Shown piece by piece: positions 1 through 8,000 of a DNA stretch of 64,000 bases. A program made the translations under genes and the position numbers. The notes under the pieces were generated by a model, which saw nothing but the letters and a program-made list of their open reading frames with translations, was not told the DNA's origin and ran no database searches. The DNA is taken from positions 62,001 through 126,000 of the forward strand of contig NZ_JAFCKB010000018.1 in NCBI RefSeq assembly GCF_018130615.1, given 5' to 3'. Numbering within the stretch: position 1 is the first letter of the stretch; every line of letters starts with the position of its first letter. The DNA comes from Bradyrhizobium manausense (GTDB taxonomy: Bacteria > Pseudomonadota > Alphaproteobacteria > Rhizobiales > Xanthobacteraceae).

Positions 1-707
1 TTCCGGAAACGGCCCGGCATCTCCTGGCCGAAAAGGTCTATGACCTGCCGTGCCTGAACACGTTGGATCCCATTCTGGACGTGCCGCCTTCAGAGCTTCC
101 GATGCTCCGCAACGGTCGTGTGACCTTCGGCGTGTTCAACCGCATCAACAAGATATCGGACGAGGCGATCCGCGTGTGGTCGAAATTGATGCGCGAGGTG
201 GCGGGATCGCGGATCATCCTGAAGCACACGCTGCTTGACGATCCATTGGTGCGAGAGCGCCTCCTTGCGCGGTTCGTCGCGCACGGTATCGGCGAAGCTG
301 ACATCACCTGCCTGGGCATGACCCCGCGCCACGAGCATCTGCGGGCCTTTGCGCAGGTCGACATTTCGCTCGATCCATTTCCGCAGAACGGCGGCATCAG
401 CACATGGGAATCTCTCTATGCCGGTGTTCCCGTCATCGCCAAGCTCGGAAATGCGTCCTCATCACGCGCCGGCGCCTCGATCGTGGCGGCGGTCGGCCTC
501 AAGGACTGGGTCGCCGAGGATGACGATGGCTACGCCGCGATCGCCTGCAAGTTTGCGGCACAGCCGGACTATCTGGCGAAATTGCGCGCGGAGTTGCCGA
601 CGCAGATCTCAGCCTCGCCCGCCGGCAATGTCGAGATTTACGCGGGCAGGGTCGACGCGGGCTATCGCCAATTCTGGCGGGACTATTGTGCGTCGATGAC
701 CCGGTAA
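1..707 (+). CDS. SPINDLY/OGT-family O-linked GlcNAc-type transferase, C-terminal part (5' truncated by window)
   Basis: The reading frame is open from the left edge, so this is the C-terminal ~235 residues of a longer protein. The visible part looks like the catalytic half of bacterial SPINDLY-type glycosyltransferases (GT41), which usually follow N-terminal TPR repeats and move a sugar from a nucleotide donor onto protein Ser/Thr. Supporting stretches are VTFGVFNRINKIS, a family-typical 'SRIILKH' strand, and the donor-site segment 'ISLDPFPQNGGISTWESLYAGVPVIA', followed by 'RAGASIVAAVGLKDWVAED'. The TPR part and the true start lie outside the window. The acceptor cannot be read from sequence. 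The family call is good; the biological role is open. Confidence 0.85.
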   Translation, partial: PETARHLLAEKVYDLPCLNTLDPILDVPPSELPMLRNGRVTFGVFNRINKISDEAIRVWSKLMREVAGSRIILKHTLLDDPLVRERLLARFVAHGIGEADITCLGMTPRHEHLRAFAQVDISLDPFPQNGGISTWESLYAGVPVIAKLGNASSSRAGASIVAAVGLKDWVAEDDDGYAAIACKFAAQPDYLAKLRAELPTQISASPAGNVEIYAGRVDAGYRQFWRDYCASMTR

Positions 708-972
708 ACGCTGCCGGCGGGCAAAGGCGCAAAGCGCGGTGCCACCATCTTTTCGGTGATTGCAGGTGGAATGGTGGGCACGCCTCCGACTGCGCTCTTC
801 GAGCTACGTCGGACAAGTCGCTCTGCCCATCCTTGTCACCACGGCAAGCCTCGAACGCTAAAATTCTACGCAATTCCATCGTCAGCTTAAAACCATACTG
901 CTTGCGACACCCCCATCGCTTCACGCGCCCGAAAGCACTTTCTGCGCATGTGACGCAAAAGAGGGGCGTCAC

Positions 973-1509
973 ATGCTCGGTTTCATATTCGGCCTCAACG
1001 CCCGCCTCGGGCGATTACATTTCTTCCTGGCCACGGTCGCGCTGGCGATTGGGATGACCGCAATCTGCTTTGCGATTGCGATGGCCGTGTTGCGCACGAC
1101 ATCGCCGAGCATGGTCCGTCCGGAGGATTTCACCCGGAACTGGGCCATCATCGCCGCAATGATCGTCTTTGGACTCGGGACCTTCACGCTGCAATCGATG
1201 CGGATCCGCGACATCGGTTGGGATCCCGTCTGCGTCCTCCCGGCCTGGATCGCGCTCATGATCGTCGATCACGTGGTGGCGGGCCGGTATCCGGCCTGGG
1301 CGATCGGCGAGGAGCATCAGGGCACGATGGTCGGCGGGCTGGTCAATTTCGTTCTGCTGCTGGCGCTCACGTTCTGGCCGAGCGCCCACGACGAGGGGGC
1401 CTGCACCAACCCCTTCGAGCCGCCCGCGCGCGCAGCGAGCAAGCCGTCGACGTCGGACCAACGCCTTGCGCGCGTGTCGCAAGGCTCGGCGCGTCCGAAC
1501 TGGAGCTGA
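973..1509 (+). CDS. DUF805 family membrane protein
   Basis: A 178-residue integral membrane protein. It begins with FGLNARLGRLHFF, close to the F-x-G-R-x-x-R-x-x-F signature at the start of DUF805 proteins. Hydrophobic segments lie near residues 17-40, 57-75, 83-100 and 118-135, and IRDIGWDP matches the usual 'RxHDxG' loop of the family with an I instead of H. The ATG is preceded by GAGGGG about seven bases upstream. The polar C-terminal 40 residues look disordered. The molecular function of DUF805 proteins is not established. It is transcribed alone and converges on cysK, 19 bases away. Confidence 0.8.
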   Translation: MLGFIFGLNARLGRLHFFLATVALAIGMTAICFAIAMAVLRTTSPSMVRPEDFTRNWAIIAAMIVFGLGTFTLQSMRIRDIGWDPVCVLPAWIALMIVDHVVAGRYPAWAIGEEHQGTMVGGLVNFVLLLALTFWPSAHDEGACTNPFEPPARAASKPSTSDQRLARVSQGSARPNWS

Positions 1510-1528
1510 CCGAATTGACCGCCCGGAG

Positions 1529-2563
1529 CTAAACGAACGGCAGCTTGATGTTGCTGCGCTTCTCCAGCCATTCCGGCACCGGCAGGTTCTTCGCGCGCAT
1601 GAAGTCGGCGTTGAACAGCTTTGACTGATAGCGGCTGCCGGAATCACAGAGAATGGTGACGATGGTCTTGCCCGGCCCGAGTTGCTTGGCGAGCCGCATC
1701 GCGCCGACGATATTGATGCCGGTCGAGCCGCCAAGGCACAAGCCTTCGTGCTGAAGCAGCTCGTAGATCACGGTGACAGCTTCTGCATCGGGAATGAGAA
1801 ACGCGTCATCGACCTTCGCGCTCTCGACGATCGCGGTTTTCCGGCCGAGCCCGATGCCTTCCGTGATGGAGTCGCCGGGCGTTGCCTTGACCTCGCCGGT
1901 CCTGAAGTATTCGTACATGCCGAATCCGTGCGGATCGGCACAGGCAATCCGGATGTCCTTGTTCTTCTCTTTCAGATAGCGGCTGGTGCCGGCGAGCGTG
2001 CCGCCGCTGCCGACCGAGCAGACGAAGCCGTCGATCTTGCCGCCGGTCTGCTGCCAGATTTCAGGACCTGTCGAGTCGTAGTGCGCCTTGGCATTGTCCA
2101 GGTTGTTCCACTGGTCGGCAAAGAGCACGCCATTCGGCTCGGTCTTGCGCAGCTCGTCGGCAAGTCGGCGGCCGACATGCTGGTAGTTGTTCGGATTTGA
2201 GTAAGGCAGTGCCGGCGACTCCAGCAGCTCGGCGCCGCACAGCTTCAGAAAGTCCTTCTTCTCCTGGCTCTGCGTCTCCGGGATCACGATCAGCGTGCGG
2301 TAGCCGCGCGCGCTCGCTACCACCGCAAGCCCAATGCCGGTGTTGCCGGCAGTCGCTTCCACCACGAGACCGCCCGGCTTGAGCTCGCCGCGCTTCTCGG
2401 CTTCCAAAATCATCCACTTGCCGGCGCGATCCTTGACCGACTGGCCCGGATTCATGAACTCGGCCTTGCCCAGAATGGTGCAGCCGGTTAGTTCGGAGGC
2501 GCGCTTGAGCTTGATGAGCGGGGTGTTGCCGATGGCTTCGACAACGTCATTTTTGATGGTCAT
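1529..2563 (-). CDS. cysK: cysteine synthase A (O-acetylserine sulfhydrylase)
   Basis: A PLP enzyme making L-cysteine from O-acetylserine and sulfide in the cytoplasm, last step of sulfate assimilation. The 344-residue protein has AIGNTPLIKL at its start and the PLP lysine in NPGQSVKDRAG (Lys44 from this ATG). It also shows the substrate loop ATAGNTGIGL, the phosphate cradle VGSGGTLAGT, and the distal CDSGSRYQSKLFN segment. A TTG at 2572 would add three residues; neither start has a strong Shine-Dalgarno, and I prefer the ATG because family members usually begin just before this point. Fold II relatives such as cystathionine beta-synthase are possible alternatives, but no CBS domain is present. 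Downstream of the cfa operon and probably a separate unit. Confidence 0.93.
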   Translation of the reverse strand: MTIKNDVVEAIGNTPLIKLKRASELTGCTILGKAEFMNPGQSVKDRAGKWMILEAEKRGELKPGGLVVEATAGNTGIGLAVVASARGYRTLIVIPETQSQEKKDFLKLCGAELLESPALPYSNPNNYQHVGRRLADELRKTEPNGVLFADQWNNLDNAKAHYDSTGPEIWQQTGGKIDGFVCSVGSGGTLAGTSRYLKEKNKDIRIACADPHGFGMYEYFRTGEVKATPGDSITEGIGLGRKTAIVESAKVDDAFLIPDAEAVTVIYELLQHEGLCLGGSTGINIVGAMRLAKQLGPGKTIVTILCDSGSRYQSKLFNADFMRAKNLPVPEWLEKRSNIKLPFV

Positions 2564-2598
2564 GTCAGGCAATTACCGGCTGGAGGCGAGAAGTCGTC

Positions 2599-2617
2599 AG
2601 ACCCTAAAGTAGGGTCT
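2599..2617 (-). terminator. Perfect 8-bp stem-loop after cfa, before cysK
   Basis: AGACCCTA and TAGGGTCT form a perfect stem around AAG, about 30 bases after the cfa stop on the minus strand and 36 bases before the cysK start. It could end the lipid operon transcript. There is no T-run on the minus strand, so it could instead be an operator or 5' leader hairpin for cysK. Confidence 0.4.
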
Positions 2618-2646
2618 CCAGCTGCACAAGGCGAGGCTGCAAACTC

Positions 2647-3888
2647 TTATTGCTGCTTTGCGAAGATGACCTGCCGGACGTCGATATTGCCGGACAGGAA
2701 GCCGGCCTCGCAATAAGCGAGATAATACTCCCACAGCCGCCGGAACCGGTCGTCAAAGCCAAGCGGCACCAGGCCTGGCCAGGCCGCGCGGAAGTTATTT
2801 CGCCAGGTGGCAAGCGTCTTGGCATAATCTTGCCCGAAGATGCGCTCGCGGATAACGGGCACGCTGAATCGGTCTCCGAGCGACTTCAGCACCGCAGGCG
2901 AGGGCAGCATGCCGCCGGGAAAGACGTAGCGCTGGATGAAGTCGACCTCGCGCCGATAGCCCTGGAAGAGCTTGTCCTGGATCGTGATGGCCTGGATGCC
3001 GGCCAATCCGCCCGGCAGCAGGCGGTCACGCAATTGCGCGAAATAGCGCGGCCAGAACTGCTCGCCAACGGCCTCGATCATCTCGATCGAGGCGATCCGG
3101 TCGTAGCGATCGCGTTCGTCGCGATAATCCTGCAGGCGGATCTCGACCTTCTCAGCAAGACCCGCCTCAAAGATGCGCTTCTGCGCGAAGTCGCGCTGCT
3201 CGGTCGAGATCGTCAATCCCACCACGCGCGCGTCGAAGGTCTTGGCGGCAAATTCAGCGAAGCCGCCCCAGCCGCAGCCGATCTCGAGCAGCTTCTGGCC
3301 CGGCTTCAGGTCGAGCGCCTCGGCGAGGCGGCGATATTTGTTGGTTTGCGCGGCCGTGAGATCCGTGGTCGATCCCTCGAACAGCGCCGACGAATAGGTC
3401 ATGCTGGGATCGAGCCAGGCCGAGTAGAACGCATTGCCGATATCGTAATGGGCGTGGATGTTGCGCCGGGCCTGCCGGCGCGTGTTGCGATTGAACCAAT
3501 GCTGGATCATCTGGGTGAACCGCATCAGCGGCTTGTCACGCAGCATGGCCTGGATCAGATCGTGATTGACGCAGAACAGGTAGAGAAACTGCGTCAGGTC
3601 CGGCGTATCCCAATCGCCGGCGAGATAGGCCTCCGCAATTCCGATGTCGCCGCCGTTGATCAGGCGAGAGGCGACGCCGTAATTGTGCAGCCGCATGGCG
3701 GCATTCGGGCCCGGCTCGAGGCCACCGAGCCGGATCACGCGCCCGTCCGGCAGGGTGACATCAAGCGTCCCGCGCCGCAGTCGCGAGCCGAAGGTCAGTG
3801 CAAGGCGAACGATGCGCGGCAGGTCCGCGAGCATTGTCTCGACGTCATCAGGTGTCACCGAGATGGCATTTGGCATCGGCAGATCCAT
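2647..3888 (-). CDS. cfa: cyclopropane-fatty-acyl-phospholipid synthase family methyltransferase
   Basis: Transfers a methyl(ene) group from S-adenosylmethionine to the double bond of unsaturated acyl chains in membrane phospholipids. At 413 residues it has normal family length. The N-terminal lipid-binding domain spans about residues 20-135, followed by HYDIGNAFY (147-155), a Cfa hallmark. The SAM-binding motif LLEIGCGWGGF is at 200-210, and SIEMIEAVG and FIQRYVFPGG are typical downstream blocks. It is third in a minus-strand operon behind an FAD oxidoreductase and a DUF1365 gene, 83 bases after the latter. In other proteobacteria paralogues in this context have been linked to modified (e.g. 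furan or methylated) fatty acids, so the product may not be a plain cyclopropane. Confidence 0.88.
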   Translation of the reverse strand: MDLPMPNAISVTPDDVETMLADLPRIVRLALTFGSRLRRGTLDVTLPDGRVIRLGGLEPGPNAAMRLHNYGVASRLINGGDIGIAEAYLAGDWDTPDLTQFLYLFCVNHDLIQAMLRDKPLMRFTQMIQHWFNRNTRRQARRNIHAHYDIGNAFYSAWLDPSMTYSSALFEGSTTDLTAAQTNKYRRLAEALDLKPGQKLLEIGCGWGGFAEFAAKTFDARVVGLTISTEQRDFAQKRIFEAGLAEKVEIRLQDYRDERDRYDRIASIEMIEAVGEQFWPRYFAQLRDRLLPGGLAGIQAITIQDKLFQGYRREVDFIQRYVFPGGMLPSPAVLKSLGDRFSVPVIRERIFGQDYAKTLATWRNNFRAAWPGLVPLGFDDRFRRLWEYYLAYCEAGFLSGNIDVRQVIFAKQQ

Positions 3889-3971
3889 GACCTCAACGGA
3901 TACCGTCCGACCGCCTGTCGAGCATGCCCATCCCGCTTCGATCGCCGGACCCGAGCGCGCCTTGCAAACGG

Positions 3972-4808
3972 TCAGCGACCAATAATATAGGGACGCGATT
4001 TGCCGCGTGCCAAGGTGGTTTCGCCGTTACGCTGCTCTGCAGTATCGGGGCGTGGCACCAGCCGCGCCCCCTTCAGCCAAAGCCGTACCGCTTCCCAATG
4101 GATCGCCGATATCACCTTGAGGCTTACGAGCGGCAGGGCCAAAAATGATCGCAGCAGGGCACGCGAGGTCAGGGCACGGCGGCGGCCGTTGAAGGTCGCC
4201 GCGAGCAGCGGGCCGTCGCGATCGGTTTCCAGGATGCGCAGCTTGGCCGTGTCCGACGGCGGCCGGACGTGGAAATGGTAGCGCGTCGTCATCGGCACGA
4301 ACGGCGAAACGTAGAACAGTTTTTCCTGCTGCTGACGCAGGCCCGCATCGCTCCATTCGCCAGGCCTCACCGGCAGAACGTACGGATGAATCTCCCCGAA
4401 AGTGTTGCGCACCTCGTAGATCACCAGCGCCAGCTCGCCGCCGGCGCCATAGCAGAAATAGACCGAGAGCGGATTGAAGCCGTAACCGAGCAGGCGGGGA
4501 TAGCAGAGCAACTCGACCCGACCGCCGCCGAGGTCTATGCCGTGCGTGGCAGCGCAGCGCTCGGCATAGGCGCGTAGCGGGGAGCCATCGCGGGCGCCAT
4601 GGTCTTTCTCGTGGAAACTGTAGAGCGCGGCTCGGTTGACGCCGAACAGTGGCGACTGCCGGTCGGCCTCATCGAGCCGGTCGAGATCGATCAGGAGGCT
4701 CATGACGCGGTAGCTGAAGCGGTGGCGCATCGGCCTCAGCCGCGCATGCATCACGTCGCCGAAATAGAGCGTGGCGGCATCGGTTGCGGGGAGGGCTGTC
4801 GTCACCAT
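3972..4808 (-). CDS. DUF1365 domain-containing protein
   Basis: A 278-residue protein of the DUF1365 family. The diagnostic segment LLGYGFNPLSVYFC lies near residues 108-121, and NTFGEIHPYVL plus 'KLFYVSPFVPMTTRYHF' are further conserved-looking blocks. The C-terminal region carries an amphipathic or hydrophobic stretch (LLRSFLALPLVSLKVI) suggesting membrane association. It starts four bases after the FAD oxidoreductase stop and precedes cfa, so the three proteins almost certainly act together. The biochemical activity of DUF1365 is not established to my knowledge; context points to modification of acyl chains. Confidence 0.85.
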   Translation of the reverse strand: MVTTALPATDAATLYFGDVMHARLRPMRHRFSYRVMSLLIDLDRLDEADRQSPLFGVNRAALYSFHEKDHGARDGSPLRAYAERCAATHGIDLGGGRVELLCYPRLLGYGFNPLSVYFCYGAGGELALVIYEVRNTFGEIHPYVLPVRPGEWSDAGLRQQQEKLFYVSPFVPMTTRYHFHVRPPSDTAKLRILETDRDGPLLAATFNGRRRALTSRALLRSFLALPLVSLKVISAIHWEAVRLWLKGARLVPRPDTAEQRNGETTLARGKSRPYIIGR

Positions 4809-4812
4809 CGCA

Positions 4813-6126
4813 CTACTCCGCAGCCTCCGCGAGTTCGACCGGTGTCGCGCGCCAGGGCGCAGTCACCCCGAGTGCCTCGGCCACGGCGAGTCCCGAACGC
4901 AGGCCGTCCTCGTGAAAGCCATAGCCGGTCCAGGCGCCGCAGAACCAGGTGTGCCGCACTCCCTGAATCTCGGCGAGCCGCTTTTGCGCGGCAAAGGCAG
5001 CCGCATTGTACTGCGGATGCTCGCACAGATATTGGCCGAAGGTGAGCTCCGGCGCAGGCTCGAATGGCGGGTTGAGGCTGACGAACAGTGGCTTGTCGGA
5101 ATTGATCCCCTGGAGCTGATTCATCCAGTAGGTCACCGCGACGTCGTTCATCGCGTCTCCCTTGCGCTGCCAACGCAGGAAATTCCACGACGACCAGGCG
5201 TGCCGCCGCTTTGGCATCAGCCTGATATCGCGATGCAGATAAACTGTGTTCGGCGAATAGTTGATGGCACCGATAATGTCGCGCTCGCGCGCGTCTGCGT
5301 CCGTCAGCATGGCGAGTGCCTGGTCACTATGGGCGGCAATCACGACGTGGTCGAAACTCTCATGACAGCCATGACTGTCATGGACCACGACGCCCTGTGC
5401 TGTGCGCGTAATCGAGGTGACGGCGCAGCCGAACCGGATGCGGTCCCTGAATGGGGCCTGAAGCCGCTCGACATAGCGCTGGCTGCCGCCCTTGACCGTC
5501 CGCCAGACCGGCCGGGCGTAGTGCAGGAGGCGATGATTGTCGAAGAAGGCAACAAAGTTCTCGGCCGGGAAGTCGAGGATCTCTTTCGTCGGCGCCGACC
5601 AGATCGCAGCCCCCATCGGCGCGAGGTAGTCGGTGAGCAGCCGTTCGGAGAATTCGCGTTGGCGAAAGTAGTCGCCGAGCGTCAGTCGGCTCAGGCGGCC
5701 GTTGCGCAGATCCTCCACGCTTTGCCGGCCGAATTTCGGGATCTCTGCGAGCATCCGCAGGAAGGACGGAGAGAGCAGGTTGCTGGCTTGAGCGAACAAG
5801 CCGGCCGCCGTCGCCCGCCAGTCATTGCCTCCGCCGCGCCATTCGAACCGGCCGCCATCGGCGGACACGGCAAAGCTCATGCAGCTTCCGACCGTCTCGA
5901 CGCCGAGATGGGCGAACATCGCGGTCAGGTCGGGATAGTTGAGCTCGTTGTAGACGATGAAGCCGATATCCACGGCGACCGGCGTACCCACATAGTCGAT
6001 GGTGACGGTGTGGCTGTGGCCGCCCGGGCGCAGTTCGCGGTCATAGACCGTCACCGGATAGCGCTGGGAGAGCGTCCAGGCCGCCGCATTGCCGGCAATG
6101 CCCGTCCCGATGACCGCGATGCGCAT
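4813..6126 (-). CDS. FAD/NAD(P)-binding amine-oxidase-like oxidoreductase
   Basis: A 437-residue flavoprotein. The ATG at 6126 is chosen because the dinucleotide-binding fold begins immediately after it: MRIAVIGTGIAGNAAAW contains GxGxxG, and the acidic end of beta-2 is in VTVYDRE. A second FAD-contact block ends in FCGAWTGYGFHEDGLRSG near the C-terminus. The open frame runs about 100 codons further upstream, but that part has no family features. It leads the operon with DUF1365 and cfa. Family members in such clusters are predicted to desaturate or oxidise fatty-acyl chains; the substrate here is inferred from context only. A weak ribosome site (AGGGGC) lies nine bases before the ATG. Confidence 0.85.
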   Translation of the reverse strand: MRIAVIGTGIAGNAAAWTLSQRYPVTVYDRELRPGGHSHTVTIDYVGTPVAVDIGFIVYNELNYPDLTAMFAHLGVETVGSCMSFAVSADGGRFEWRGGGNDWRATAAGLFAQASNLLSPSFLRMLAEIPKFGRQSVEDLRNGRLSRLTLGDYFRQREFSERLLTDYLAPMGAAIWSAPTKEILDFPAENFVAFFDNHRLLHYARPVWRTVKGGSQRYVERLQAPFRDRIRFGCAVTSITRTAQGVVVHDSHGCHESFDHVVIAAHSDQALAMLTDADARERDIIGAINYSPNTVYLHRDIRLMPKRRHAWSSWNFLRWQRKGDAMNDVAVTYWMNQLQGINSDKPLFVSLNPPFEPAPELTFGQYLCEHPQYNAAAFAAQKRLAEIQGVRHTWFCGAWTGYGFHEDGLRSGLAVAEALGVTAPWRATPVELAEAAE

Positions 6127-6530
6127 GTGTAACTGCCCCTGCCTCGTGTGGGACAAGCTACGGTGCGTTGCGGCGCAGGTTTCAGGGCGATTGAAGGGCT
6201 CCGGCCAGCGGCTTGGGGGCAACTGTGACTGCAATATCACATGAAATCTTGGTAAGCTGGATTGCGTTTCAGGCTGTTTCTGAAGTGAAAGAAGTCCCTG
6301 CGAGACAGGCATAACTTTCATTTCAATGCCTCTTGGCACCGCTTCGTCGGGCTGTGTGTTTCGCAGGTGCGGGACTGTCCCGCAGTTCCGCGCCCGGCTA
6401 GGATGGGTTTCCGGCTCTGCAGAAAGCACCACGCTGTGAACGAGTTACAGAAAGGCCCCCGGCCGACCGCCCGCGAATCGGCTAATCCCGCCGCGCGGTG
6501 GCGGCGTGATCTGCCTGGCAGGGGGTGGAT
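6127..6530. other. 404-bp divergent intergenic region (lipid operon / RND efflux operon)
   Basis: No credible gene is seen. The region must hold promoters for both divergent operons. The only striking element is the 17-bp palindrome at 6368-6384, annotated separately. I could not identify confident -35/-10 pairs. Confidence 0.6.
6368..6384. promoter_or_regulatory. 17-bp perfect palindrome, candidate operator
   Basis: TGCGGGAC and GTCCCGCA are perfect reverse complements around one central T. The site lies about 147 bases before the efflux operon start and 242 bases before the divergent lipid operon start. Its symmetry suits a TetR- or MarR-type dimer, common for RND pumps, but no regulator gene adjoins it. 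A simple RNA hairpin is the alternative. Confidence 0.4.
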
Positions 6531-8000
6531 GTGACACAGCGGGTTCCCGTCGTCGCCAAGCGGCAATTGCTTGGGTCTGCATCCCGAGCACTGCGTGCGG
6601 TCGCGGTGGTGTTCCTGGCCTCGAGTTCCGGCGCCTGTGTGCTGACCCAGGACCTGCCGGATCCCGCGCTCGATGTTCCCACGCAATACAAATACGCCGG
6701 GAAGACGGATGCGCCGCCGTCGCTCGACTGGTGGCGCGGCTTTCGCTCGGCGGAGCTGACGCAGTTGATGGAGGAGGCGCAGACCGTCAACCTCGACATC
6801 GCTGCCGCAGTCTCGCGCATCGTCGAGGCCGATGCACAGGCGCGGCAGGCAGGCGCGGCGCTGTTGCCGAGCCTGTCGGGAACGGGACAGGAGGCTTATT
6901 CGCGCACCTCCGGCTCGTCGGCTTCGGGACTCACCAACGGCGGCCGCGAGGTCGTGAACTACCAGGCATCGTTGAGTGCCAGCTACCAGCTCGATTTCTG
7001 GGGCCAGAACCGCGACGCGCTGCAAACGGCGGAGGAGACCGCAAAGGCCAACCGGTTCGACCGCGACACCGTCGCGCTGACGACGCTCGCAGCCGTTGCC
7101 AATGCCTATTTCCAGGTGCTGTCCTCGCAGGATCGCCTGCGCACCGCCCAGCGCAACATTGCGAGCGCCCAGCGCATCCTCGATGCCATCCGCGAGCGCC
7201 GCAAGGCCGGGACGGGGACCGATCTTGACGTCGCCCAGCAGGAGAGCGTGCTGGCCAACCAGAAGGCGCTGGTGCCGCCGCTGCGGCAGACGCTCGACCA
7301 GAACGCCAATGCGCTCGCGGTGCTGGTGTCGCGACCGCCAGAGAGCGTGCGCCTTGCGGGCGGCTCGCTGGATCGGATCGCAATTCCGCGCATCACGCCC
7401 GGCCTGCCGTCGGAGCTGTTGACGCAGCGGCCGGACATTCGCCGCCAGGAGGCGCAGCTTGCCTCGGCCACCGCCAATATCGGCAATGCCCGCGCCCAGT
7501 TCTTCCCGACCATCCAGCTCACCGGGAATGGCGGCTATCAAAGCTCGGCGCTGGTCTCGCTGTTCCAGCCGCACGCGGCGTTCTTCCAGCTGGTCGGCAG
7601 CGCGACGCAGCCGATCTTCGACGGCGGCAAGATCCTCGGCAATTTCGAATATGCCAAGGCGCGGCAGGACGAGTTGCTGCAGACCTACCGCAAGACCATC
7701 GTCCAGGCCTTCACCGACGTCGACAACGCGCTGTTTTCGATCAAGCAGACCACGATCAAGCTGCAATTGCAGCGCGACGTCGTCAACGCGTCGCGGCGCG
7801 CCTTCGACCTCGCCGAGCAGCAACTGCGCGCCGGCACGGCGGATATCGTGACCGTGCTCAACACACAGCTGACGCTGTTCCAGGCCGAAGACACCCTGTC
7901 GCAGGCACAGCTCGCTCGCCTTCTTGCCATCGTCAGCCTGTACCAGGCGCTCGGCGGCGGCTGGGAGCCGCGCATGGAGAAACCGGTCAATGCTCTTTAA
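6531..8000 (+). CDS. RND efflux outer membrane factor lipoprotein (NodT/OprM family)
   Basis: Outer-membrane channel of a tripartite efflux pump, about 489 residues. The N-terminus has a basic stretch, a hydrophobic segment (AVAVVFLASS) and a cysteine in SSSGAC at about residue 36, consistent with a lipoprotein signal although the lipobox is imperfect. The two repeated OEP domains are recognisable, with 'LPSELLTQRPDIRRQEAQLASATANIGNARAQFFP' diagnostic for this family. GTG at 6531 is preferred over GTG at 6525 because AGGGGG lies five bases before it. The adaptor gene overlaps its end by 11 bases, so it is the first gene of a four-gene pump operon. Confidence 0.9.
   Translation: MTQRVPVVAKRQLLGSASRALRAVAVVFLASSSGACVLTQDLPDPALDVPTQYKYAGKTDAPPSLDWWRGFRSAELTQLMEEAQTVNLDIAAAVSRIVEADAQARQAGAALLPSLSGTGQEAYSRTSGSSASGLTNGGREVVNYQASLSASYQLDFWGQNRDALQTAEETAKANRFDRDTVALTTLAAVANAYFQVLSSQDRLRTAQRNIASAQRILDAIRERRKAGTGTDLDVAQQESVLANQKALVPPLRQTLDQNANALAVLVSRPPESVRLAGGSLDRIAIPRITPGLPSELLTQRPDIRRQEAQLASATANIGNARAQFFPTIQLTGNGGYQSSALVSLFQPHAAFFQLVGSATQPIFDGGKILGNFEYAKARQDELLQTYRKTIVQAFTDVDNALFSIKQTTIKLQLQRDVVNASRRAFDLAEQQLRAGTADIVTVLNTQLTLFQAEDTLSQAQLARLLAIVSLYQALGGGWEPRMEKPVNAL

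Noticed and set aside
6355-6430. Possible cobalamin riboswitch
   Set aside because: GGACTGTCCCGCAGTTCC superficially resembles the B12 core, but the other conserved boxes are missing and the downstream efflux gene is not a usual target.
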